64,000 nt of DNA, from NCBI GenBank assembly GCA_034670405.1, contig JAXDDX010000073.1:2337001-2401000 (forward strand). The letters run 5' to 3'. Positions 34,309 through 48,400 of the stretch are shown here, piece by piece. A program made the translations under genes and the position numbers. Each line of letters starts with the position of its first letter. Positions within the stretch are counted from its first letter, which is position 1. Below the pieces are notes generated by a model. The model had not been told where the DNA came from. It did no database searches and worked only from the letters and a program-made list of their open reading frames with translations. Source of the DNA: Hoplostethus atlanticus (Eukaryota > Chordata > Actinopteri > Trachichthyiformes > Trachichthyidae).

Positions 34309-34314
34309 AATGTA
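34309..34314. repeat. Target site duplication, right
   Basis: AATGTA directly after the right Polinton end; identical to 27380-27385. Confidence 0.9.
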
Positions 34315-35640
34315 CCTTCCTAAAATAATGCAGCACTTATTATTCTGTATGCTTGGAATGCATCGGCTGCATTGCTTCTCACACTGCTGCGACGCCGCTG
34401 ACACAGCTGATACAGCAAATTGAAACATTAATTCTTCTCGCATAGAACGGCCATCCTTGGCTTCCCAAGTTTAAACTGGCTAACGAGTTATTAAGAAGTG
34501 TTAATGCAAATAATGCTCCAATTAAATGCGTTAACGGCATGAAGCCATTTTGAGAAGCTGTGCGATGAATGGAGATGAACTATTTATGTGATAAATTATG
34601 TAGTCTGTAGTCTAACTGTGTGCAAAATGTTTAAACTTTAATCCAAGCAGCTGATGAGTTAGGGTATTCCGTGGCTATAGGCATTCCAGATAAATCCATG
34701 CTGAAAGTGACTGGTGATCAATTGGCTCCCAGATCCAGATCCTGGGGGATACTGGCCCCACGTTGGATCTCTTGCCAGCTGGGTGCTCTGATTAAAACGT
34801 GACTGATTTAGATTATGCCAAACGTGGCCTGATTAATGTGTGTTCACACACGCTCTGGCACCTGTGGATAGACATGGGTGCAAATTCCTCAGGTAAATCG
34901 ATAAAGGCATTTAAAGAGAACGGCACTGGGCTTGGAGAGGACATTTGAAACTGTATATTAGAAAAGGAAAAAAAACACCTTTTCAACTAGATTTTACACA
35001 CATTCAAACCTGAGAGCTGCCCAATACGACTGCAGTCCTCTACTGTCGGCCAGTGAGCATCTCCACTGGAGCAGTTAAGTGCCTTGCTCAACGGCAGCTC
35101 AGTGGTACTTGTAGGAGGGGAGAGCATTGCTCGTTCACTTTCCGCTGTCCAGATTGTCCCTGCATGGTTGAGGAACTTGAACCAAAGACCTTCTGGTCAC
35201 AAGCACTTCTCAAACCTTCATTGTCTGTCGATTGTGCCGTACTTTGCCTTGTTGGTGCACTGTGTAGTCCTCACTCCTCATGGTAAAGCTCCATAAAGGT
35301 TATTGCCAGGCTCTGTGGCCACACTGGCATCAGCCTGGACCTCAACCAGATAACCCACTAGGACAGAGACAAGGTTCTGAGCACAATTTGTAGATCTTCT
35401 CAGCATTGATGAGAAAATGCTGATATTGGACACTCATTTTACATACATGAGAAGAGCTGAAGCCCAAAGCAACGCTGTTTCTGCAACATTATTTAATATT
35501 TAATGTGTTAGTCATTTATGTGGATTCCCTAAAATGCATTTCATCATTTTACATACTTTCATCACCCTTCACGGAGCCAAACACGTGGTAGAGTATCGAA
35601 TTAAAGAGGTTGGTTAAAAGTGTTAAGCTAGAGAAACGGA
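34315..35640. other. Flank between the Polinton and pcp4
   Basis: No coding exon is seen. At about 35030-35230 there is a minus-strand SINE-like remnant: the complement reads TTGAGCAAGGCACTTAACTG (35080-35099 on the plus strand reads its partner CAGTTAAGTGCCTTGCTCAA, approximately). The rest is AT-rich and holds nothing I can name. Confidence 0.4.
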
Positions 35641-35811
35641 GACCCGTGCCTATTGGTTTAATGGCGATGTGATGACAGGAGAGCGGTGCCGCTCGCGGTA
35701 TAAAACCTCCCTCGCGCTGAACGGAGCGTCTTGGAGAGGACTATACGTTCAATCAAGCGGCCGGTGAGCGTCAGAGAGGCTGGGATCGACTCGCACATAC
35801 ACACCCCGATC
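35641..35811 (+). promoter_or_regulatory. pcp4 core promoter and 5' UTR
   Basis: A TATA box (TATAAAA, 35699-35705) lies about 110 bases before the ATG. An inverted CCAAT box (ATTGG) lies at about 35652-35656, some 45 bases above it. With normal TATA spacing the start site would be near 35730, giving a 5' UTR of about 80 bases. A focused TATA promoter fits a strongly cell-type-restricted gene such as pcp4. Confidence 0.6.
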
Positions 35812-37117
35812 ATGAGTGAGGTAGGTGCTTCTAGCTGCCTTTTCAACTTCAGCTGGTAACCTTCACCACCACTGCGACGGCATCTCCGGAGCGCCAACTC
35901 TGACAGGGGAACAAAGTAAACCAAACAGAGACAGATAAATAAAAAGAAGAAAGATTTTGGTTTAATTTCGGTTTTGGTGACCGGCCTGTATATTATAGAT
36001 AGTGTATTGTAGATATAGTCGTAATATCAAATTTGGCACGAGTGATGAACGATTGTAATAACGCACGGGTTGTGGTGGAGCTGAAGTGACCAGGGTGCAT
36101 TTTATATCCATTCTGGCCACCAGATGTTTGCGTCTCAACTAAAGGATGATCTGAACCGCTGATCACCGCATCAGAACTAGTCCAGCAGGATGGGGTTGAA
36201 GCTCCGCGATACTGTGCTGCTGTGTACTGATGCTCCACCGATATAGTACTACTACTACTGTTAATATTACTACTACTACTACTAATATTACTACTGTTAA
36301 TACTAGTGCCACTACTACCACTACTACTGCTAGTACTAATACTAGTACTACTGCTACTACTACTACTACTACTACTACTACTGTTAATACTAGTTACTAC
36401 TACCACTACTACTGCTAGTACTAATACTAGTACCATTATTACTGCTACTGCTGCTACTACTACTATTACTATCACTATTACTATTACTAGTCAAGATTAC
36501 TACTATTACTAGTCTAGTGTACTAGTACTAGTGTGTTAAACTAAGGCATCCTTGTTGGTTAATAAAATAACACGACCCAACTTTGACATTTGAAATGAAA
36601 GCTCAATCTTGCATGAACAGACTTGTGGTAGATGAAGCGGTGGCAATATTGACAGTGAATCTATCAATCAACCAAACAAATACATGCATCATTTCATAGA
36701 GTTAAGCCATTACAACCTGCATGTGCATTCACACAGTTGACACGTCTCTGCTATTGTCACACATTAGAGCAGAAACAGCCTAAACCAGAAGCTGCTCTGT
36801 GAAAAACTCTGCACCGGCAAAGAGCACATCCTATAGTCACTGAATTATGCAAGGCTTGCTGCTGACCCAGAGAAATAAAACATCCTCGCAGTGTGCACGG
36901 GGGGAGTGGAAATAAGTGAGGCTCCAATCTAAGACCTTATCACAAGCGTATTCACCCAGAATGGACAGTCTGAGAAACAACTGAGTGGTATTTTTCGAGC
37001 CGATGAGGCATGCAGTTGGTCTCCTCGGCATGACGCAATTATTTTTGCTTTCTGTCAGAGTCCAGCAAAAAAATCTGGAATCCCACAGTTACTGAATGTC
37101 AAGCTGGCACATTAGAA

Positions 37118-37157
<40 letters not shown>

Positions 37158-40100
37158 GGAAGGCTGGCAGTGGTGTGTGGTGTCCAGTCCTGGTAGCTAC
37201 ACTACAGCAATACACACTCTCTCCACAGCTGCAGCCGGTATCCATCGGTAGTCCACTGGAGGAGCTCCGTGGTGAGGGAAACCCGGTTAATAAAAAAAAT
37301 GTAATAAAACTGCAATTATAGTTATTTCAGGATGGGATATTTTCTCTTGATCAATGCTACCGGAGTATGTAATTTGCCACCAGCAGCCATTTGAGCCGTT
37401 ATGAATCTGCATTGCAGGCGAGTGGTTTCATATTGTATGTCGCAGAACGCAACTGACTTCCTTTTTTACCCTCTTGTGCACTGCATGGAGGGTCAAAGCC
37501 AGAGGCTTATAAATAAGACATTACACATAGGAACACTACTGCTCGGGAAATTCACTCGTTTGTTGTGTCAGTGATGGATTTATATGCCCGTAAAGAGTCC
37601 AAGGGTACGCTGCTCCGAATGAATAATTTAACAAAAAATCAATGGCGGGCCTCCGTCCGCCTCCACATCCACCCCCACCGCCACCCACCGCGCCTCGTCT
37701 TCCTCACCTTTATCCCATTCACTCTCACACAAAGTTTTATGGTGACTCATCATCTCATCCGTGTAATATGGACTCTCTCACCAGTAAGAAAACAATATTA
37801 CGGAATCACAATTATGGGACCAGATTGGATTATTTCTGCTACTCAGACCAACAGGAAAAAAAAATAACGAGAAGGGGGGCAGAGCAGAAGAGATTAGAGA
37901 GAGAGAGAGAAGCCCTGTTTAATTACCAACCACTCACTGCCCTGTCTTTAGAAGCCGGAGGAGGTATTGAGTCTCTTTGTCCCTTAAGAACATAGCAACG
38001 TAGCATGAATGGTGGCAGGGTAATCTCTAGTGTATATGCACTGTATTATTGGTGACACATCTGTACGTGCACTAAAGACATTTTCCAGGGTAATTGCAGT
38101 AGTACTGTGCCTTATATCCACACCTCTCCACATTGTGCCTGTCATGAAAGAGACATTAAAGGTGCTCTGTGTAGCTTTTTAAACATCAATATATCACTGT
38201 CAAATGAATTGTGATACCTTGGTATAATTATCCGCAAACAAATGAGACCACGGTCAAGACGATAGGTAGCCTCTATCTCATGCCAGTGGTACTTTAAGAC
38301 CACATTTCCCAAAAATCCTGTTGCGAGAGGATGTTGCTACTTGTCCCCCCCGTCCCCTCCCCCGGTGTCGATCAAAAGGATAAACATGTTTCCCTCCTTC
38401 CACCATCTCCCGCTGCCAGAAGCTCTGAAAGCTTTAGCGCCGTTTGCACCCTCTTCCTGTTTTGTGCTGAAAAGCAATCCAGCAGATTTCCTATGAAATC
38501 TGACTTGGTGGCACACAATGTAAAAATGCAGTGTAGAGGCTGGTGGAGGGTGGCAATTTTTTTGTTTGTTGACTCAAAATGAATGCAACACTTGGCACCT
38601 TTAAACAGATGTGTTCAGTGCTTGCAGTGCAGCATTACCAACTATGCTCTATAGTCCACATGACTCATATTTCCATCCTGAACGTACTAAGACAGGTCAG
38701 TCTATTACACTAATTGTGCTGGCTCTGTGTACTCAAACACACTTAACATGGAAGGGGCTGCCTTGTATTGAAATTCTAATGAATTTACCAAGTAGTGAGA
38801 GAGTGGATGTAGTGTTTTAAAATGCAGACTGTATTTTAAATCATCTTCACCTGTAGTCATTATCAACCATTATTTCAAGATGTGGAAAATTATATCAACG
38901 TTTGTAGTCTCATAATCTAAATGACCTTTTTCCCTTCAAACATGAGTCTGAGTAATCCAACCCATCATCCAATCACCCATTTTTTAAAATCTTGATTACT
39001 GTGTTTTTCACAGTAACAGATTACAGTAATCATTTTTATAACCAGGCCACTGTAATCCTGTACTATTTAATCCATTACTCCTAAATCTTGAACATGGATA
39101 CCTGTTTGATGAGCCAGGGATAAAACAGGACCGGGCCACTGCGAATGACTGGAGACTAAATGCTGTTCCCTCGACTTTTAGATAAAAGTGAATTTTGTGT
39201 GCGGCCGATGTGATGATTAAAAACACTGTGCTGCATTGTGGCTCACATAATGATGTGGCTCACACTTCCCCCAGTGTGCAAGCCTCAGGCTGTCCAGCAA
39301 AACTTTAATGAGTTAGAAATGAACCAAAACCCACGCTGGTGAGTTACTGTCAAATTTGGTGCGGTAGGCAGATGGAGAAAGTAGATGTAGACTGATACGA
39401 GGAGGCTGCTAGATCAAGTAGAATAATGTAAACCTAAAATGTGGCTGCAGTCAGCCTCCAGTAATTAGTGGTCCAGTGGTTTGGTGTTTTCCATGTGGAT
39501 TCATTCACTTCGTTCATGAATTGAACGAAGTGACACATACTTTGTTCGGTTAGTTGTCAATAAACTAATTGCATTTTTGCTTGAAGATCTTCATCTGACT
39601 GATTCAAAAGTTACAATACTGGCTACATTTCACATGTATATTCCAGGTATTCCAGGTATTGGCTCAAATACCGGTTAAGCTCTTTTTCAGGATGGGCTTT
39701 TTATTATTATTTATTATTTCCTTTAATGACCCACTCTCAAAGTGCAAAAAAATGCATCCATGTGCTCAAAAATACATACAATGCATGAATAACGAAATGG
39801 CAGTGCAATCACTGATATTCACTGTAATGTTTGCTAAAATGTCAGCTCTAGTCATACATATAATAATGGGGAAGTCCTGTTTTACCGGAGCGCCGTCCTT
39901 TATGGAATGCATCAGAGTTTAAGCGCTCGTTGTGCTGCGGTCACCTCCTCCACACTTTAATTACAATGAGAGTGGTGGCTATGGTGGCTACTTGGCAAAG
40001 CCATCCGCTTCATCATCCAAAGTGGATCGGTACCACTTTTATTAAATCAATGAGAAAACGGTGTTAAAAAGTTGCTGATCGATGTGAAAACAGCTAGCCG

Positions 40101-43100
40101 AGATGGGGGAAATGTGGACGGGGAATGCCCAGATTGTTCCCTTAAATCTCTTTTGCGGCGGTAAGACTGACAAAGTGATGTGCTTGTTGGAAAAAGCATC
40201 TTTCACTGGATGTATGGGGAAATTTGCCAGAGACAATATTGAGCATGTTGTTTTTTATTTAATTTTTTGTGACCTGAAATATCCTCACATTTTAATCTGC
40301 AATGTTGTTGTGAATCATGTTGACTGACCCTAATCGCCTTGAACAATGAGCAGAGATTACACTGAAATAATCTGTAATCCATCTAAACTGTCAGCAGGCT
40401 TTGGTGCCTGTACTCCCCGTAACATGGCCCCCAGGGGTAATCCTGGCTTCTGGCTGGCTTTGTGAAGGGGAAATGGCAAACATCAGTGTGTGAGTGAGAA
40501 GTAGGATATGAGTGGTCAAGACATGTGGAGAAAAGAGACCAGATAAGATTTGCACTGCCAAGATGAGAACAGAAGTGGCATTATGAGCTTTTCCAGAGAA
40601 CCACAAAAGGATAATCTTACCCCGAGGCTCTAAGTGTCACACATTATTTCTTAAGGGAATTGCACATCTCATTGAGGTATATGTTTGATAGCTAAAAACA
40701 AAGACACGGTTGAAACAACAACTGGATGCATTGTACAAAGAGATTGGCCTGTTGATCAATTTACCCATTAAGTGATAAGAAAATAGACACCAAAATCACC
40801 CCGGTAGAGTGTTCACTTCACTGCTCCATGCTAACATTTTAGCATCCACTGGTGAGGGACACTTGTCTATCATCATTAAAGGTCTATTAAGTAATATTAA
40901 GTAATCTATGACCTCTAGTGGAGACCAATAGGAATTGCAACAATATCCCCAGAAATTGTCTCCTCCTACATTCTACTCCACCCCTCCCACCCCCTTGAGC
41001 TACGGTGGCCTGTAAATGACCAAAATAGAGACAAGTAAGCTAGCTAATTAGAGCAGAGATCCGACAGAAACGTCTGGTGAAGAGGTGATATATCACCTTG
41101 CAAAAAGCTGTAATAATAATGCTTTGTTGTTTGCTTCTTTGGCTTGACAATGAGATGTTTTAGTCTTTGTAGCTGAAATGTGTTGCGAAGAAAGATGCTG
41201 TACATGCTGCACTGTGCGCTGCTGGGCGTCCCATAGTCTGCCTAATGCATACTGAGGAGCCCATGCTGTTATGTCATTAGGTTTGCTTGAATAATTCCAG
41301 CAGGAAGGCAAACTGTAACTTTCTAATGCTGCAATGAACGATGTCATACATGTTTAGTTGAATGAAAGAAGTTTCCTCTTGGGTATTGCACATCAGATCT
41401 TCCTAGACATGTGTGGCGATTAAAGACATGACTGGATGAATGTCACTCTGGTTTCGTCTGTGAGGCCCTAGAGGAATATGCAGCTATGCTTCAAATAATA
41501 AACGGAGACATCAGCCCTGCTGAGACGTTTTTATGCATTGAACATCTCCCCTTGGTTCGCTCTGTTGAACCGTGAAAGTCCGATTAAATAAATTAACTGT
41601 GCAATATTCCCTCTCACCCACAGTTGACCTATACCACCCCCAACGAACACGACGCCAGGGAAACATGACCACAGTTAGCAGTGTTAGCCATGTACTTAAA
41701 TGGTTGCTTAAGTGCGGTCAGGGGCCACCATGGAAAAGCCCCTCTGCTTAATACTACCAAAGTTGTCATTAACTTCCTGACTGACTCCAGTCCGTTAAAT
41801 ACCATGTCAACATTCGATAATGGACAGATCAAGAAGTCAGCCAACTTCTACATCCGAACTCCGCCGTCGCACGCAACAGCATTCACGCATGAGAGAAGCA
41901 GACTTCCATTATGCCATTGCAACATGCACATCTATCTTTATCTCCTCGTGCTTGCTGGGAAGACAGCCCTCTTTTCAGGGTGGAAAGACATTTGACAAGA
42001 TGCCACCCACTAACAGTTGAAATAATAATTTCCTGTGCAGGTAATGAATTTGAGTCAGTGTGGATTGTGGCAGAGCAAACAGAAACAGCACTTTGTCTTT
42101 GACAGCTAACGTGCTGGCAGCTGAGGAGCGTCTCGGCTCTGTGCAGGGGTAACAATGGAAACTAGCTCCGCTCAAAGTCTTCACCTGAAGTCATTAATCA
42201 GCAGAGTCTTTTCTTCATTAGGGAGCTGTCTTGCATGTGGCACGGAGCGCCTGCGTGTGCTAATGGCTTTTGACAGCTAAATACTGTCATGGGGAAAGTA
42301 CAGATGCACCGTAAGTATTGATATAGTATATACTGAGACTAGTTAGTTTGAGGTAATTGGACAGAATGATGTGGATAGGACGTATTACTTTTCATTGAAG
42401 AGATTGTGAAAAAGTATTAATTCACTTTTTCAAAATTTGTGTGATATCGGAGGAATATCAGTAATCGGAGGTCAGAATATTTCCCCCTAACAAGCAATAC
42501 ACTCGCCCTTTAAAGGCCTCACACGCTCCAAAACTGTTATATGGCGTGGCGTCTGTCATCTTCACGTCACGCCGCTTCGTTCCTCCTTGCTCTTCCACGC
42601 TGTCATCCCCGTTTCCAGCGTGGCGGCGGGGAGGCTGGGGAAGGACTCGCACTGGTGTCGGGATGAGCCGTCTGTGACCCAGTTTTGCTGTCTCCTCGTT
42701 AAATTGTTAATAGATAGTGAGTGCAGCATGGAGTCTCTCTGGAGAGCCCGAGCTGCCGTAAGAAACCAAAAATACCCCCGGCTACACAGCGGGAAGATCA
42801 TTTATTTATTTTCACCGATTTCCTCTGTGTCCACGCCTGTCCTTTCATGCCGGGTTGGGATGCGAGAGAGGGTTTGATGAGTGATGTCACTGGGAAAACA
42901 TACACGTGAGCCTCAAATAAGTAAGCGGTGATGGACGCAATCAATATGAATCATTAGGGAACTGAACCAATACCACTTTGTCATTTCTGATACGGTTTCC
43001 TTGGACACAACGTTGAGTGTTTGCAGATACGGAGTACCGATCAGCTACATACTCTTAACCAGACAGCTGTTCATAATTCATCGGTATGGATTCACTCTGC

Positions 43101-45418
43101 TTGGGATTGAAAGACCAAACACCAATACCAAAATTATTTTGCCTGCTGGTTTTGTTCCAGTACCAGCCCAGAAATTAAGGTATCACAGAAACAAAATCAA
43201 AATTGAACCAAAGTAATGAAAATAAACTCCAAACTCCATTTCTGGTCAGCCACCTGAAATAAAAATAATAATAAAAAACACATTTACAGATGCTGTGTGG
43301 AACTTGACTTCACGGCATCTTTGACTGAATCAGTTTGTGTCAGTGGAGCCGATAACATAATAATGGTGGACATGCTACTAAGTGAGTGAAATAAGGGGTG
43401 AAGGCATCAAGCAAAGCGGCAGGTTGGCGTGACCGGTGGTTCTGCCAGTCAAAGTCGTCCTGTGGTGCTGGTGGGCGCTGAGTCGAGACCTCGAGACCTG
43501 GACACCAGCATTCACACAACATATTGAGCAGACCAAACTGCAAACAGATCCAGGGTGGACTTGACTTGTCATTCATTTACCACTTGTAGGAGGTGCAGAG
43601 GACAACCGGTGAGCTTCTCTGTGGGGGTGAGAGAGCAGTGTCATAAATACTTTAGATTTATTATTTGTTATGCTGAAGTTACCAGTGGATACTAGTGGAG
43701 GATTTCCAGGGCCATTTTTGGATTTTTGCAAGAAATAGTTACAAAAAACTTTCTTCTACATCGATGTTTCTACAATGTTTTCTAATCCACAAGCAGAAAG
43801 ATGAACAAAATAATACTCTCTGCTGTTCCCCGAACATGTACACAGCTTTGGGTTATAATATCACTCAACCATGACGGACAAACAAGCCATACGTGGTGAA
43901 TATAGAACATCGTCATCACCAGTGTAATTGTTATCATTGTCGTTAGTTAATTAGTCAAGCTCCCCTCCGACTGCAGCATATGGGACCAGGAGCGTGCAAG
44001 CGCTGTGGTTCCTCCTCAGCACCTCGGTACAAGCTGTACCCAAGCCCAGCTCGGATAGGAGCGAGCAGGACAGTGTGTTTAGGTACTCATTACCCTCGCA
44101 ATGTCAACAGATTCAGACGCCCTCTCACCGTTCAGCTTGACACATTACGGCCACTTAGAGGTAAATGTTACGGAGCGGACTTGTGATCGTCCCTCATCCA
44201 ACTTCCTAACTGCTTGGAGGCCCAGGAAGAGAACCCGTTGCTTTCGGATCCGCGTGGACGTTTGTGCACTCACCCAACGATCGGCAGTGTGAAATGATTA
44301 AGCTAAAAGCAGATGTGTCCTGTCAGACTGGCGCTCCTCAGCTGACTGTTGACTCACCATACGGGGGAAGATATAATAAGCTAAACTGTGTTGTCTCCAA
44401 GGGGACATTTATAACACATAGAAACGGAAGTTAGCGTTTCTAATGGTTTCCGTCACACCCGAAAGCTGACCTGTGGCTGGCCTTAGAGACAGAGACCTAA
44501 GGAAGAGACAGAGTGGTGATTGCCTCAGGGGACACAGAGGTGGACTTGTGGCTCGAGGGTCTCCGGTTCAAACCCCACAGCTGTTCTAGAGAACTGATGT
44601 TATCAATGAACGCTGATTTAAGTCGACAGCAGGTGACTGGCGTACCACAGACCCTCTGTCAGGCCCTTGAGCAAGACATTTAGCTTTGACGAGCGGGTTC
44701 GGCCACAAATGGCAGTGAGTCACTGATTGAATTTGGAGGACTTCAGTACCCAGAAATCATGTAACGTGACATCAGTGAACTCCTTGGACCTGAATTTGTT
44801 CTTCTCTGTGTCTGGTGGCAGGTAGAGGTGGTGAAGAGGTTTCTCTGGACGGAGTGCTCCCTCACTGTTGTTTGGGAGATTTCCCGCCAGTGTCCATTCC
44901 CAACACGAGACTTTCATTTGGGCAAACAGGGCGAATCTACAAGGTCTCCATTAGTGGTGATGGGATGCTCTTCTGTATTCCAGCCCCACTTTGAGATTTA
45001 GGCAGATTCATAAAAATGTTGCCTAATGCAGCTTTAGGGCACGGTTAGATCTGACACCAAGTCATTTCGCAGACCTTTTAAACCTATATGAGCCGGATCG
45101 CAGCCAGAGGTCCTCGGGCAGGTTCCTATTGGCTGTCCCAAAATGTAGATTAAAAGCAAGAGGCTTTTGGAGCTTAGCCTGGCTAAATCTGCATCATCTT
45201 TTAAATCACTTTTTTAAAACTCATTTTTATAGACTTACGTAATGACATTTTATTGTTGTTTCTGACCTGCCTTTTATGATTCTTGCCCTGCTTTCATATT
45301 TCCTTGCTTTTATTGCTTTTGCTGTTGGTTTCATTCCTTTTTTTCATCCTTTGTAAATCCCTTTGTAACTGGTTTGAAAAGTGCTACATGTTTTTTTGTT
45401 TTTCTTTTGCTTATTCTA

Positions 45419-45453
<35 letters not shown>

Positions 45454-48400
45454 TTTTTAAAAAATATATTATTGTCATTATTATTAATATGATCATTATT
45501 ATCATCATTATTATTATTTTTGAAAATCATATTATTAATATTAATATTAATATTATTATTATTATATACCTGCACAGACTACAGCTCTGTTGATGACCAA
45601 CCTACAACGTGTGCATGTCAAGTGTACTGTATGTGTGTAATAGTGCAATAATTGCGTTGGCTAAATCTACAGATTAGAGCTGCAGTATAAATCTGTTTAA
45701 TTCATGTTTGACAGCATGCTGGACAGATTGATGCCTTAGCAGCACTGCACAATTTCTGTGATGTTACCCACTTTATGGCTTTCCCTCAGTTTTTTATGTG
45801 CGCCGCTGAGTTGTTGTTCAAGGCTTTCTGTGCCAAAAACATAATCTCTCGGTATGGAGAGTGACAAAATGGCTTAAAAAAGGATACGGGATAAAAGGCA
45901 GGTCTTTCTTTTAAACAGGATTTTTATGGCATTCTATGGTGAATCCGTGACATTATGAGAAGATAGTGTGGATTATAGCCCGCTGAGCCACCAAGATGCC
46001 ACCTTGTTTATATATGAAACTTCCATCTACTTTCCATTTCATACTTTTTATTTTGTCGTCAGCGAAATAGAGGAAACATAAACTGAGAATAGTGGATTGG
46101 CTCTTGAGTGTGTAGTGTTCTTGTTATCTTGTATGAATCGATAGAAGGCTTGGTGTCCCCCTGCCAAGCCTGTATGTCACGCATTACCCTTTAACTGAGA
46201 CTGAGCTGGGTTCAAGTCAAGGTCACTGCTGATGACGGGCGTGAGGGTTAATGAAAAGTGGACGGCAGTGGAACGACAGCTGATTGAGTGATGCTAGAAT
46301 GAATCCCTTTCTGAGCCCTTCACTAGTTGAAAGACCTCCTGCTTCGCCGTTTGCATCGGATCTCCTCTAGATTGGATAAGACGGAGCGGTGGGTTTTATG
46401 TTTGAACCGGGCCGAGGGCAAGGGCATGTCAGTGACAGACGCGTGGCACTTTGTTTACTCACGTATCTCACGTCCTCCCTCTTTTGACTCTCCACACACA
46501 GGTTTTCCTTCCTTTGGTTTCCCCAGACTTTGTGTACCGACAGTATCAGGGCTTTTCTTTAGGCCCAACATGAGCTGGGTTCCCATACTGTGAAGTACCC
46601 ATGACATCTAAGCCCTCCCCACCGGCTGGGGACGGAGGTTCAGCATCAGGGACGGTGCAGAGCAGAGCTGCAGGTGGTTTCTTTGTTAATCAGTTGTCAT
46701 CCTCAGTTGCTCTCTACCTGGGGAGAGGTACACCTGGTGCTCATCCACTGATTGACCTACTTTCCAGTGAGACTCGTATGACATTAGAAGAATTGTTATT
46801 TTCGAAATTATTTTTTGACCTTTGTATAATATAATACAGCATTTGCCCTGAATCCATAGTTCATTAAGATGTGAAGAAATTAATGTTTACTCTCAATGAG
46901 CCTTTTAGCTGATGTGTCTCATTCACTGCTGCTGCTACTGCTGCGCATGAATCTCACACCCCACCACCACCCAGCATCCACCTGTGGGCTCTTCATAGTC
47001 GCTGATGCTATCGATCGCTCCCTGCCTCACCCGGCTGTCTTAATTACAATGCAACAGAGCCTTGACGCCAAAATAAAATCTGTATGTGCATTTAGTCTCA
47101 ATAAAAACATTTCATAATCAATACTTGAGTTGTTTGACTGAACTGTGTTTCGCAGTTTATCTGATGGCTGGATCCACTCTTGCATGCAAGGTGAGTTGGA
47201 TGGCGGGACGCATTTTGGGACAGAGCAGAACAGACTGAACAGACTGAGCATCACACACTTAACAACTGGCATTCCCAGATTTTTTTTCGGCTTGCGTCGC
47301 AGAGGCACACACACTTTGGACAACACGTTGGATTTGGGGATCACACCTCCCACGCAATGGAGCTGAAACAAACATGGAGGTGAGACATTCTCCGTTCAGA
47401 TTTGAGTCGTCGTCCAGCTGACGCTACAGGAGTATGCCGAGACTTGTCCAGATTCGAGTTGAAAAAATGAAACATGTTTGAAATAATGGTGATGGTCCCG
47501 CCCAGATTGGGAAGCAAGAGATAAAACTCCTTAACTCTCACACACTACGAGATCATCTGTGTGCCAACCATAAATTGAGAACGGGCCCCCAAACAAGCGC
47601 AGACTTGGTCCAACTGAAACTGGGTCCCAGACAAGACAAGCAACTGCACTCTATCACTCTATGAGAGGCTGCAACTAAGACAAAAAAGGGTTTCCCATCA
47701 GAAGCTCATCGGAGAGGCTTTGCAGCACGTTTGAGGAAACATTCAACTGTGACGCCCCGCAATGTGTTTGTTTTGGAGACATTAAAACCCTACCAAGAGA
47801 GGCAAACTGCAACAACCGTTCAACCGATGTGTTGTGTTGTACAGTATTCCTATTGAGGCTTTGAGTCCTTTGCTGAAAATGCTGCCGGCAAATAGAGCGA
47901 CAATACCTTCTCAACCGGTTGAGCGAGTGATGAGATTCAAGCAGCGCTAAGCCTGAGCAAAGACCGAGATGGGCCATGACAAACATCTCATTTGAAATTC
48001 AGCTTCTTGCCTCTGAATCCTCACATGAATTTTTATGAATTTATATGCAAACACTTTTCTCCTCTCTGTTTCTTGCTCGTTTATTAGGCTCTGCAAAAAA
48101 AAAAAAAAGGGGGAAGTAAAACCCCCAAAAAATGGAGCAGAAAAAGGAATAGTGAGGGGAAAATGTTCCAGTGCGTTGAGAGCTACCCCCTGTGCACATT
48201 ATGATTGCAGCGGTTATGTAAGCCTCAACTGTATCCAGGCAGAAAGAGAAAGAGAGAAGTCTGAGAGAGCGAGGAGATGATGATGATGATGATGATGATG
48301 GGGGTAGGGGGAAGAAAGGAGGAAGGCGAGGACTCACACCCTTAACTGGTGTTGTATGAGAACTCATCCACATGTCGACTGATTTCCTATCACAACCATC

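Noticed and set aside
35993..36512. Ser-rich, Thr-rich and Leu-rich frames on both strands
   Set aside because: Artefacts of the ACT/CTA trinucleotide satellite, which stays open in several phases.
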